Shown piece after piece: positions 8,491-18,179 of a stretch of DNA of 18,179 bases (positions are counted from its first letter, which is position 1; each line of letters begins with the position of its first letter). The notes below the pieces were generated by a model, which was not told the origin of the DNA, did no database searches, and worked only from the letters and a program-made list of their open reading frames with translations. A program made the position numbers and the translations under genes. Source of the DNA: Collybiopsis luxurians FD-317 M1 (Eukaryota > Basidiomycota > Agaricomycetes > Agaricales > Omphalotaceae); NCBI GenBank assembly GCA_000827265.1, contig KN834767.1, forward strand, positions 712,963-731,141. Reading direction: 5' to 3'.

Positions 8491-9166
8491 TGGCTCATCT
8501 ACTTCATTTATTGCTGCTCTGACCACAAAAGCAGATGATTTACAGGTTTCAGGAGAAGATTGGCCTCAATTAGAGTCTTGGCTTAATCGGAATTTGAATG
8601 CCATTGTGCCAGGATCCTATGTCATATCTCTCAACAACAATGAAGAAGAGTTGGGTTTGAAGTTCTTCACTATGGTGACAGGGGTAGCAGAGATTACAGT
8701 GAAAGGGAAGTCTATTCGAGCTATGGTTGATACAGGCCCTGAACTAAATTTGATTTCCAATGAGGCAGTGAAGGCTACAGGATTGGCAGTGGATCTGGAA
8801 GGTATGAAGTGGTCCTTGAAAGGAATCCACAGTCCCATGCAGCAACTTCGAGGAGTAGTCACAGATGCTCCATTGTATGTAGGGAAGTACAAGTTCCTGC
8901 ACCACTTTTTTGTTACTCATTCACCCATTAGTCCCAATTGGGACATAGTTTTAGGACAACCCTTTTTTCAGTGGTATGCCTGCAGCATTGATTACCTTTG
9001 GGGTGGTCAAATGAAGATGCTCTTGTGGCAAGACAGTGCAAAGAACTGTCTTCCACATGTTGAGCTGACATTGACAGATCCTCAAGACAAATGCAATCAG
9101 AATAGCATTGGTCAAGGTCCTGAGAAGCATCCTACAGTTGTGGATAGGCTGGACCCAGATTTTTAG
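8491..9166 (+). pseudogene. Ty3/gypsy aspartic protease domain
   Basis: Frame 2 carries IRAMVDTGPELNLIS (~8717), the retropepsin active-site motif D-T/S-G, and WDIVLGQPFFQW (~8940), the family's second conserved strand and hairpin (I-x-LG-x-PF). The length of about 190 residues suits a protease plus linker. The catalytic DTG is intact. A stop at 9164 and a shift to frame 1 by 9181 separate it from the RT; the downstream frame 1 text LKVFHVAPTTIGRSLECL continues the polyprotein. Confidence 0.85.
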
Positions 9167-9180
9167 CAGCGGGGTCATCT

Positions 9181-11136
9181 CTGAAAGTCTTCCATGTGGC
9201 TCCCACAACCATAGGAAGATCTCTTGAGTGTCTTTTGGGAAACAATGAGTATTCCAATTTTGATTCTTTATTATCTGCTAACCCTCCTTTACAGTATGAT
9301 TCCTTTATTAGACAGTATGCTCATTCGATGAGCCATTTTGGTAACAGTTTGATATGAACCCCTTGGACAACTCAGGCATTCTCTGATATTTTAGATGAGG
9401 AATCAAGTAGATCCTTTGGAGCCATCAGATCCAACCTCCCTCAAAAGCCTTTGCATATAAAGTATAAACCAGTTCACTGCAAGTATTGTCTGGTACTGAC
9501 TTATTTTCTGAAACCTGAAGTGCAACAATTTAAACCTATTCCTCCCCCTATACCTTTAATTCTTCCTGCTGATCTGCCTCCCTATAGATCTCTTCCATTT
9601 GGAGAATGAGTCACCCTGGATCAACTCAAAGATATGTTATCACAAATTGAACCAGGTATGCTCCTACCAAAAGAAGTTGATCTGATTTCCTTTGTAGTTG
9701 TCTCTTGCAAGAAGGCTTTTGCCTGGACTCAATCTGAATGTGGATCCTTCTCTCAGGAATATTACCCTGACTATGAAATCCCAACTATAGAGTATATGCC
9801 TTGGCAACAGGCTCTGATTTGGATCCTCAATGTGCTCATTGAGGAAGTGAAGAAGGAAATCAAAGCAGGAGTGAAAGCTGGAAGGTTCAAACCAATGACA
9901 TTCAGTTATTGATCTGCTTTGTTTGCTGTTAAAAAGAAATCAGGTGTGTGTCTCATTATTAACTTGGAGGAACTGAATGCAGTCACCATACAGGATGCCA
10001 GTCTTCCTCCAAATATCAACAATTTTGCAGAAAGTTTTCTTGGTCACACTCTATACAGACTGTATGATCTCTTTTCAGGATTCTACACTCACTGGGTTGC
10101 AGTCTTATGTCATCCTATGCAAGCTTTCCATTTGCCAGAAGGACTAAAACAACAGGCAACATTGGTTCAAGGTTATACTAATTCTGTCCAAGAATTTCAG
10201 CATAGTACAAATCATGCTATAGAGAATGTCAAAGATTTTGTGCAGGTCTTCATTGATGACTGCAGCTTGAAGGAACCCAAGTCAAGATATAACAATAAAG
10301 AAAAGTACCCAGGTATACAAAAATTTGTTTGGGAATTTATTGAACAACTTGATTTGTTACTTGGTGCACTAATTTTGGCAGGGATTACAGCCTCAGGGGC
10401 AAAGGCTGTCCTTGCAGTGCAACAGCTCAAAATTGTTGGTACTGTCATGTTGCTAGAAGGATGGATCATGGCTCTGTCAATGGTGGACAAGATTCTTAAC
10501 TGGCCTGTACCGACCAGTGTATCAGAAGTAAGAGGCTTCCTAGGAGCAGCAGGAGTTGGGCAACAATGGATAAAAGGATTCTCATTAATAGCTAAGCTGC
10601 TTACCATCTTACTTTGTGATCTTAAGGAGTCTGATTTCATATTTCCTGATAACGCCATAGAAGCTTTCAAGCACCTCAAACAGTGTATCTCTTTCATGCC
10701 AGTACTTATTTCCATTGACTATGTTTTGGCCAAAATGATCACACACAAACTGAGAAATTCAGATGAAGGATTAGTGGTGGTAGGGGTAGATGGGAGCTGG
10801 TCTGGTGCTGGGTGGAGTTTGTACCAGATAAAGGAGGCAAAGAAACATCCCACTGGGTATGGTTCATGCACATTCAGCAAGAGAGAACAAAATTACAGTC
10901 AACCAAAAACAGAACTTTATAGTGTTTTTAGGGCCTTCAAGGATCTGCACCATAGAATTTGGGGTATTCATTTCAGACTCAACCACAATGCTATATCCCT
11001 GGCAAAAATGTTGAGAGAGCCTAATGGTGTTCCAAATGCACCCATTCTACATTGGGTCACATGGTGTATGCTCTTCAACTTTGAAACTAATTACATTCTG
11101 GCCCTTCTGTTGAGGATAATGGTGCATTGCAAATAA
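9181..11136 (+). pseudogene. Ty3/gypsy reverse transcriptase and RNase H
   Basis: Frame 1 is continuous apart from TGA stops at 9355, 9607 and 9910. It begins with a proline-rich linker (PIPPPIPLILPADLPPYR). RT motifs follow: FAVKKKSGVCLIINLEELNA (~9922), LYDLFSGFY (~10060), and QVFIDDCS (~10245), the FIDD equivalent of the YxDD box; the middle LPMG region is degraded. A connection with SEVRGFLGAAGVGQQWIKGF (~10524) leads into RNase H: VVGVDGSWSGAGW (~10780) and SKREQNYSQPKTELYSVFRA (~10880). The last Asp of RNase H (usually in V-D-H) is Asn, codon AAC at 10981. A TAA at 11134 closes the frame; integrase continues in frame 3. Confidence 0.9.
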
Positions 11137-12416
11137 GGCCTAATCATGACCACAAAGTTAGGGAACAAGATGGAGAAGGGTTTTGGCTGGAAATAAGGAA
11201 CTATCTTGAGTTTGGTAAAGTCCTGTTTCACTATTCTTCTGAAAAACAATGTCTTGCCTTTCACCGAAAGGCAAGAAGGTTCTTTTTAAAGAACAATCAT
11301 ATCTGGCTCCATCTGAAGTCAAAGGATCAGATTCCACATTTAGTGGTATTGGATGAGTCTTGATGAGGACTGTTGATGAGTGAAGCTCACAATGAGACAG
11401 GCCACTGAGGTTGTGATGCTACTTACCATCATCTTTTCAATAGGTTATATTGGCCCAATATGTATGAGGATGTTTCCTACTTTATTTGTTCCTGCATTGA
11501 ATGCCAAAAACTCATCAAGCCTCTTCCAAAAGTTCCTATGAATGTTTCCTGGCAATCCCCAGTTCTTTGACATTTCAATCTTGACTGTATCCATATGCCT
11601 GTGGGAGTAGGCAGCTTCAAATATATTGTCCACACTCTTGAACCCAACATTCTTTGGCCAGAAGCAAAAGCTCTTAAGTTGCTTAAAGCTTTGGTGGTGG
11701 CAAAGTTCATTTACAACAATTTGATTTGTCAGTTTGGATGTATTCCAGTTGTGTCCATGAATGCTGGGCCTGAGTTTCAAAAGGAAGTACAAGAACTACT
11801 GACTATTCAGTATAGATGTGAAATTGTAGTATCTTCCCTGTATCACCCTCAAGGCAATGGAACAGTTGAGCGGGCACATGTACCTTTAGTAAAAGCTATA
11901 GTGAAGGCTGCAGGAGACACCATAGGGAACTGGCCATTGCTAGTTAATCCAGCCCTTTTTGCTATACAAATTACAGTCTCAAGGGCTACATTGTTTTCAC
12001 CTTATTTCCTCCTTTATGGCATTCACCCTGTTCTTTCTTTAGACCTAGCTGAAGTAACCTGGCAAATACTCAATTGGGACAAGATAGAGTCTACAGTAGA
12101 CCTATTCACTATCCATATACAGCAACTCCAGTGTAGGGATTCAAGATTGTCCCAGTCCTATGCAAAACTATGGGCTTCAAGGCAAAGGGTGATAGATAAT
12201 GAAGAAAAGAAAAACAAAGGCAAGTACAATTTCTATGATTACAAGCCAGGTGACTATGTTTGGCTTTGTGAATCCCAGCTTGAAACCCAGCAAGGGAATA
12301 AAACAGATTGGATCTATTCCAGTCTGTATGTTGTTCACAAGAAATTGGACAATGGGTCCTATAGTTTGAGGAAATTGGATGGATCCATTATGAACAGTAA
12401 AGTGCACCCTCAATGA
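11127..12416 (+). pseudogene. Ty3/gypsy integrase
   Basis: Frame 3 throughout, with TGA at 11361, 11364, 11406 and 11568. The H2C2 zinc region reads HNETGH (~11388), then WPNMYEDVSYFICSCIECQK (~11448). The catalytic core has the first Asp in NLDCIHMP, Asn in place of the second Asp (MNAGPEF, codon AAT at 11760), and the Glu in NGTVERAH (~11857). A C-terminal domain follows with YDYKPGDYVWLCES (~12235) and YVVHKKLDNGSYSLRKLDG. The terminal TGA at 12414 sits where related proteins have Arg-Leu, so it may also be a premature stop. Integrase would insert the cDNA; this one lacks a complete D-D-E triad. Confidence 0.9.
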
Positions 12417-12763
12417 CTTCACCTCTTTTTCTTTTGTCCTGAAAACTAGATGCTGCATTCACAAATCCCTACTAGGCCTAAAGTACAAACTCCATTGGTC
12501 AAGCAGGGTATTAGAGAAGATTACCAGCTAAGTTCCTTTCCTCTTTATGTCCACTTGGAGCTTGCTTCTTCACTGCCGGCTCTGACTTCTTCTCTCTACC
12601 ATGTGGAGAGGTTTTGCTAAATGATTTTCTTGGACATCTCTGTATGATTTGATGCTGTTTCCCTTGATGGGATTCTCAGGTCCCAAATTGGGAAGAAAGT
12701 ATATATATATCCAGTTTTGATCCATTTCCCTTTTGTTTTCCTCTCCCTTATTATTTTCCTCCT
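12417..12763 (+). other. Spacer between integrase and post-pol ORF
   Basis: No domain is visible. Integrase frame 3 continues as possible polyprotein tail (TRPKVQTPLVKQGIREDYQL) broken by TAG, TAA and TGA. It holds a (TA)n run at about 12700 and a pyrimidine-rich tract (12725-12763) directly before the ATG at 12764. Confidence 0.3.
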
Positions 12764-14026
12764 ATGCTGTGGCTTTCACCTAATACCTTGGATCATGCAT
12801 ATAAAGATTTTGACCCTGTTTATTTTGTGCACAATCTAGTTACAATTTTACAAAAGAGAGCTGATTGAATTGCTGGCTTAGGGTTTTATCTGTCCCTCAA
12901 AGAAGCAAAACTTGTGGAACATATGGCAACTATCCAGCTCTATCAAGTTCAAAAGCCTCAACTGAGATATTATGATATGCCAGCTGATCATCTGCTTCTT
13001 CTTGAAACTGACAATCCTTTCAAGAAGCTATTGTATCAATACTGTTCAACATATATCTTGCCCTTGATTCTGGCAGAAGACTTTGATTGTATCCCAGCTG
13101 CAGCCAGATGGCTTATTTCTTACACTCAGTGCAAACACAAAATGTTACTGACTAATATTACATTTCTAGATAATGGTTGCAGCCTGAGGACATTCATTCC
13201 TGCTTCATATTTCACTCCTACCTTTGTTGTTCACTGGGGAAATCCTGACCAGCATGCCTGGGCAGTATCCTCAGTCATTCCTTCTCCTATTCATGAGCTG
13301 GATTGGAACAACCCAGCTAATCCTCCTTCTATTGCTGAATGATTTTCCATCCTTGGTCATTTCTTGGATAATCATGTCCAATGTGAACTCTCCTTCACCA
13401 AACAAGGCCACCCTAATGGTTTCCTCATGCATCATCCTTATGATAGCTTCTTTCATCATGACTTGTGTCTCAAGTTCCTATACAAGGTCAAGATGGAGGT
13501 AGACCTAGGAGATGGTCTATGCAACATTGTGTACTATCAGATGGTATGGCAATGCAATATCAATATCACTTACAATGAAATCAAGCAAGGGATAGACTTA
13601 CAAGCACCTAAACAATACCATCATTGGGGTGAAGAGAGTTGGAGCAGTCCAGTGGCCTTTTTCTCAATGATAAAACAGTTTGGCAGGTGGAAGGAGGCTG
13701 AGCAAAAGTGGATCATTGACACCCTGCCCTTTATGATTCAAGAACCATGGGTGCCTCACCATTGCAGTATGGGTCAGTTTTTGACAAGGAGAAGGAGTGT
13801 AGTCAAAGAAGAGACTTTTCAAGAATGGACAAACAGAGGTCCTGACCGCTATTCATATTTCAAGGACACTACAGAAGATATCTTCAAGGATCTGGCTAGG
13901 GACTGGACAAAGGATGAATGGGAGCTGGATTGGAAGGAAAGGGTAGCATATACAAAGTGGTATTGGCTGTCACTCACAAAGGAAATGGTGAATCCTGAAC
14001 TCAAGGTAAATTTCAGGTGGTGGTAA
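12764..14026 (+). pseudogene. Unrecognised post-integrase ORF of the gypsy element (~420 codons)
   Basis: Frame 2 runs from ATG 12764 (MLWLSPNTLDHAYKDFDPVY) to TAA 14024 with only two interior stops, TGA at 12866 and at 13340. I recognise no known domain. It is rich in Trp, Tyr and His and has a charged C-terminal part (for example TRRRSVVKEETFQEW, DLARDWTKDEWELDWKERVA). I see no clear signal peptide, hydrophobic membrane segment, Cys cluster or protease motif, so an envelope-like protein is not supported. It lies downstream of integrase on the same strand, with the same TGA-only decay, where some retroelements carry a third gene. It could instead be a host gene fragment or an unrelated decayed element. 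Confidence 0.5.
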
Positions 14027-14286
14027 GCTTTTGTCTTTCTCAAATGGCCTTTCTACATATCAAAAACCCCTTCATGCATCCATCAATTCCCAGTTGCACC
14101 AAACTCCCATCTTGTATCCCTTCAAGCATTCACTCATTCCCCTTCACTGCACTCACCTTCTCCTCATAAAAGATAGCCTCTGGCCCAATTTCTTGTTGGA
14201 CTTTTTTTGTGAAGTACATTTTCAGTTTTCTTTTGTTTCCTTTCTCTTTCTTGGACCCCAAGGTCAGAGTCTTTAGTACCCCCCTC
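14027..14286. other. Sequence between post-pol ORF and minus-strand LTR
   Basis: No domain is recognised. It is pyrimidine-rich on + and may hold the left part of the + strand gypsy 3' LTR, cut by insertion of the minus-strand element at 14286/14287. It could not be matched to 6852-7160. On the minus strand a short basic frame (KEKGNKRKLKMYFTKKVQQE) crosses from the LTR into this stretch, without a family match. The last bases CCCCCCTC resemble, on the minus strand, the G-run next to the polypurine tract at 14881. Confidence 0.3.
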
Positions 14287-14877
14287 TGTGGTAGTATTTC
14301 TCTTACCTGACCTGGAAGCACCATAATCACTTAGTTGAAGCTGTAATCTTTTGTTCAGTTCCATTACATCCATTGACTCCTTATCTCCTTTGACACCAGT
14401 GGACTATAACCAGTCTTCTTTTCTTGGACTTCTGTTTATTCACTTCCCAATTCTTTCTCTTTCTGCTCATACATAGAGAAGGGAGTTGGAGGAGACAACA
14501 GAGAATGTACCAACCTGCCACTGATAAGTCACAGAGGCTGGGGGACCTCATCGCTGACTGTTGGGGGAATGCACCAAGCGGTGTTCCATACAGGATCCCA
14601 AACTGAATTCAGTTCCCAGATCTATCAGTATTTAGGCTTCATTTAATAACTGTCAAACCTTAGAAGAGAAACAAGGACAGTTCATTAATAAAACAATGAC
14701 AGTGGGAATGAAATAGAAAAAGAACAATGATACTGTGTGGAGTGGAGATAGGGAGGAGTTGTATGTCCAAAAGGTATTGATATGAAAGTTAGTCATAAAT
14801 GCAGTCATGTGAAAGGTGTACAGTAAAAGAGAGATGAATAGGGGTTAGGAATGGATGTTCATACCAGCTTTATGACA
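14287..14877 (-). repeat. 3' LTR of minus-strand Ty3/gypsy chromovirus
   Basis: Read on the minus strand, the LTR starts TGTCATAAAGC at 14877, three bases after a polypurine tract, and ends AATACTACCACA at 14287, 591 bp with TG...CA ends. The left end is confirmed by the second copy at 6477, where homology stops at the same base. The U5-side part contains GGTCAGGTAAGAG, a possible splice donor, in both copies. The partner 5' LTR lies beyond the right window edge. Confidence 0.8.
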
Positions 14878-14880
14878 TTA

Positions 14881-14891
14881 CCCCCCTCCTT
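14881..14891 (-). other. Polypurine tract of minus-strand gypsy element
   Basis: On the minus strand AAGGAGGGGGG lies between the pol stop (14912-14914) and TAA-TGTCATAAAGC, the normal place for plus-strand priming next to the 3' LTR. Confidence 0.7.
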
Positions 14892-14911
14892 AAGACCATT
14901 GCCCTCAATGG

Positions 14912-15112
14912 TCAAATTTTTGGTGCATTTGGATGTTTCCTGTGAAATTTTTGTACCATTTGTGGAGTGTGTTCCAAGTTTTGGGCCAGTTCCCAGGAGT
15001 TATGTCCTGCATCGTACCCTTTCCACTTTACCAGATATTCCATTCTCTTCCACCGAATACAGCTATCCAATACCTCTTCTACTTTGTACTCAGGCTCATC
15101 CTCTTCCTCCAA
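14912..15112 (-). other. Chromodomain at the integrase C-terminus
   Basis: The text EYKVEEVLDS, MEYLVKWKGYDAGHNSWE and MVQKFHRKHPNAPKI is the canonical chromodomain fold: beta strands with Tyr and Trp of the methyl-lysine cage, then the terminal helix. The family is known to steer integration towards heterochromatin through modified histone H3. It is continuous with the integrase upstream in the same frame, with no stop between 15370 and 14914. It marks the element as a chromovirus. Confidence 0.93.
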
Positions 15113-18100
15113 GTAAATTGGCTCTGGTGGCGTTGGAATTTCCCCATTAATATAATTGCCTTTCCAAGGGTAGAGTTTATCAACATGGAATATGGGGTGT
15201 AGTCGATCAAGGGAAAGGGGTAGGTCCAGCCGGTAGTCAAGGGGTCCGATCTTTTGGAGAATTTTAAATGGTCCCAGTTGGCGCTCTCCAAGTTTCTCAC
15301 TTGAGAGCTGGAGATTAATGTCCTCTGCACTTAGCCATATGAGATCTCCCTCCTTGAATTGATGGGCCTTTCACTTTCCCCTCTCATAACCTTCCTTCTG
15401 CTGCTTCTTCCCTAGGTGTAATGCTGCTCCTGCATCCTGCTGTGCCTTGCGCAAGATCTGAATGCAGTCCTCTACCCCTGGCATTCCACTGCGCTGGCCT
15501 ACTGGGATATTGAAAAGTGGGAGATAGCCGTATGTGACTTCAAATGGTGACATCCCAAGGGCTGAGTGTGTGCAGGAATTGATTACAAATTCAGCCATAG
15601 GCAAGTGTTCTGCCCAGTCATCCTGTTGTCACCCAACATATAAGCGAAGGTACTTTTCTACTTCCTGGTTTGCACGTTCAGTTTGTCCATTAGCCTGTGG
15701 GTGGTATCCAGATGTTAGATTTGATCTGATGCCTAAATGGGAGAGGAGGGATTGCATAAGCTTTGCTGAGAACTGGGGTCCCCAATCTGATATGAAGTGT
15801 AGGGGAAGGCCATGGAGGTAGAAGATTTCTCAGTAGTAGATATCTGCCACACCTTCAGCGGTGATATTGGTTGTGCAGGGGATAGTGTGGATCTGTTTGC
15901 CAAAAAGATCTGTGCAGACTAGGATGGCATCATATCCATTAGACTTGGGGAGCTGAGTGATTAGGTCTACCCCCACTTCCTCCCATAACCCAGCTGGAAT
16001 GTCAAGCGGTTGTATTATTGCATGAGGATGCCATTGGATCTTTTTCCTTGCACAGGTTTCACATCCCTCAACATACTTTTCTACAAAGGATCGCATAGTG
16101 GGCCACCAGAAATGGGTGCTGACAAGGTCGAGGGTGCTGTGGAGTCCTGGGTGGCCGGCAGAGGGATTGTCATGGCATTGTTGGAGAACTTCAGTGCGTA
16201 GTCCATTGTCTGGTGGTACATACACCCGTCCCCAGTGGTAGACCAGTCCATTGTCCTCTTCCCACTCTGCAGTCCCATTTACTAGCTGTTGTAGTCCCCT
16301 CTTCTTCAATTCTTCCAACCCTTCCAATACTTGTGCCTCCCTTTGTGAGGCATTCCAGATCTTATCTTCCAGTGGATTGCATAGAATGGTGGCAGCAACT
16401 TGGGTGAAGTGCTCAGGCTTGAGGACAGTCTGTTGCCGGTTGTCCTCATTATCTGAAACCTGGTAGTGTGCCATATGGGATAGAGCATCTGCCTGGGTGT
16501 TTGCCTTGCCCAGTCGATGTACCATGCAGAAATCAAATTGAGAAAGCCAGAGTGCCCATCAGGCCTGGCGTTGACTAAGGTCTTGTGCTGTCTGCCAAAA
16601 CTCTAAATTGGAGTGATCAGTGATGATTTCGAATGGTTGAGGGGAGCCTTCCAGGAAACTTCTCCAGTCTTTTAATGCCTCAATTACTGCTAGCATCTCC
16701 CAATCATAGATCTCATAGTTCCACTCCGCTGCCTGCATGGAAGCAGAGTGAAAAGCAACAGGGTGCCACTGGCCATCATTCTGTTTCTGGAAAAGTGCCC
16801 CACCAGTTGCATATCCAGATGCATCTACTTCAACCTGTGTTGGCTTGTCTGGATCCCAAAGTGTTAGTATTGGTGCAGAAGTGAATGCCGTACGTAGTGT
16901 CTCAAATGCTTCTTGTTGTTGTGTTCCCCAGTCAAAGCCAATATTCTTCTTGGTTAGGTCATTTAAGGGACAGGCTATCCTAGCAAAGTTGCATATGAAT
17001 CGGCGGTAAAAGTTAGCAAACCCCAGAAACCCTCATAATTCATGAAGATTCTGGGGGGTCAGCCAATCACAGACAGCTGCCACTTTTACTGGGTCCATCC
17101 TCACCTCCCCTTCCCATATTACCAGCCCTAGATACTCAATCTGCTCTTGTTCAAACTCACACTTTTCTGGCTGTAGATAGAGGTCATTCTTCTGGAGTCT
17201 GGCTAAGACTTCACAGACTACTTCCCGGTGTTCATCTAGCTGGCCACTGAAGATAAGGATGTCGTCCAGATATACTGCCACTTTTCCTGCTGCTATAAGA
17301 TCTGCAAAGATCGAGTTCATCAGTGCTTGAAATGTAGCTGGTGAGTTGGTAAGGCCAAAGAACATGATGTTAGGCTCAAACAGGCCACGGTTGGTAGAGA
17401 ATGCAGCTTTCCACTCATCACCTTGCTTGATCTGTATGTTATTGTATCCCCAGCGAATGTCAAATTTAGTGAAGTAGCGTGCACCCTGAAGACAACTAAT
17501 GATGTCGACCACAAGTGGTAGGGGGTAGCAGTTTTTGATGGTGAATTGATTGAGTTTGCAATAATCCTGGACAAAATGGAGCTTTCCATCTTTCTTTTTT
17601 ACAAAGAAGACTGGTGACAATAGTGGAGATTTTGAGGGTCGGATGTAGCCTTTCCATAGATTCTCATCTAGAAAGCGATCAAGTTCTTCTTGTTCATTCA
17701 GGGACATAGGGTAAACCTTGGTACACATTGTCTCTGGTGCACCAGGTACCAATTCTATTGCATGATCCCAGGGTTGATGGGCAGGTAGTTGTTCAGATGC
17801 TGATTCAGAGAATACTTTCCCAAAATCTCGATATGGCTCTGGAACCATCTCCTCAAATGTTTTGGTCAGTTTGTCTTTTTGAGCCCATTCTGCCAGTTGT
17901 TGGGAGTAGGTATATCCTGCTGCACACCATACCTCCTCTGTTGCATCTAGAAGGATCCCTGCCTTGACCCAGGATCGGCGCATTGCTTGATTAGCTTGAA
18001 TTCGACACAGGGGTGACTCCTCTTCTGGTGTCAACGATACCTTTTCTTCGACTAACCTGGGTATAGGTGGAGAGTCAGGTACAATTTGTTCCAGGATGGA

Positions 18101-18179
18101 ACCATCAGTGGTGACCGCTGCCACTCTACCATTCTCTATATCCTCAGGCACATCTTCGATGGTTACTTTCTGTGGTTTG
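14912..18179 (-). pseudogene. Ty3/gypsy chromovirus pol: RT, RNase H, integrase, chromodomain (5' end outside window)
   Basis: One minus-strand frame runs from the right window edge to TGA at 14912. In order: a protease-RT linker (EMVPEPYRDFGKVFSESASE, ~17820), RT with FVKKKDGKLHFVQDYCKLNQ (~17570), FDIRWGYNN, FGLTNSPATFQ and YLDD at 17261-17272; then RNase H with VEVDASGYATGGALF (~16815), YDWEMLAVIEALKDW (~16680) and IITDHSNLEF (~16610). Integrase has its zinc region (CHDNPSAGHPG, CETCARKK) and a core with GVDLITQLP, SDWGPQF and GQTERANQE, so D-D-E is intact. The C-terminal domain (GPFKILQKIGPLDYRLDLPL) joins a chromodomain. The only interruptions are five TGA codons, at 17033, 16559, 15830, 15629 and 15371 (lower coordinate given). 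The frame is still open at 18179, so gag and protease should lie to the right. Confidence 0.95.

Noticed and set aside
10212..10715. 167-codon minus-strand frame opposite the gypsy RT/RNase H
   Set aside because: It is the antisense shadow of the clear RT-RNase H coding frame and has no recognisable domain.
6477..14661. The 375-bp direct repeats as the two LTRs of the + strand gypsy element between them
   Set aside because: The right copy belongs to a 591-bp LTR that starts right after the polypurine tract of the minus-strand element. No + strand polypurine tract precedes 14287, and the left copy is truncated on the side facing gag.
17728..17967. Plus-strand frames within 15534-17967
   Set aside because: All lie opposite the continuous minus-strand pol frame and show no domain of their own.
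14912..18179. UGA recoding (stop read as an amino acid) as explanation for in-frame TGA codons
   Set aside because: Normal Trp TGG is used throughout, the TGA sites fall at family Arg positions, and CpG-type changes occur at many non-stop sites too. Point-mutation decay explains all of it.

Overview
The window looks like a transposon graveyard from a filamentous basidiomycete (Agaricomycetes) nuclear genome. The reasons are the families present: Ty1/copia and Ty3/gypsy pol genes, including a chromodomain-bearing (chromovirus) integrase of fungal type, and a fragment of a fungal NACHT/NLR-like protein with the HASF-x-FLLD type C-terminal motif. I see no intact host gene, no rRNA or tRNA, and no bacterial gene organisation. 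The species cannot be named from this sequence.

Layout, left to right. (1) 1-2850 is the 3' part of a dead copia element on + (linker, reverse transcriptase, RNase H, 3' LTR 2454-2850), with a short MITE-like inverted-repeat insert at 394-532. (2) 2851-4317 is the 3' end of a second copia element: the last ~50 codons of RNase H, then a 914 bp inverted-repeat element (3000-3913) inserted just before the 3' LTR (3919-4317). The first copia element appears to sit inside the RNase H of the second. (3) 4582-5345 is the C-terminal remnant of an NLR-like NACHT protein. (4) 5616-6475 is bounded by ~92 bp inverted repeats and looks like another non-autonomous DNA element. (5) 6477-6851 is a truncated LTR fragment, ~92% identical to 14287-14661. 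(6) 7410-12416 is a degenerate + strand Ty3/gypsy gag-pol (gag, protease, RT, RNase H, integrase), followed at 12764-14026 by an unrecognised long ORF in the position of a third retroelement gene. (7) 14287-18179 is a younger minus-strand Ty3/gypsy chromovirus: LTR, polypurine tract, then pol in one frame out to the right window edge.

The common theme is decay by methyl-CpG-type transitions. Almost all internal stops are TGA, and in the minus-strand pol all five fall at or near positions where the family usually has arginine (CGA to TGA). The two LTR copies differ mainly by TG/CA swaps at former CpG sites, and two of three catalytic Asp-to-Asn losses fit CpG to CpA. CpG is scarce through the older elements and visibly commoner in the minus-strand element. 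The most novel candidate is the post-integrase ORF at 12764-14026.
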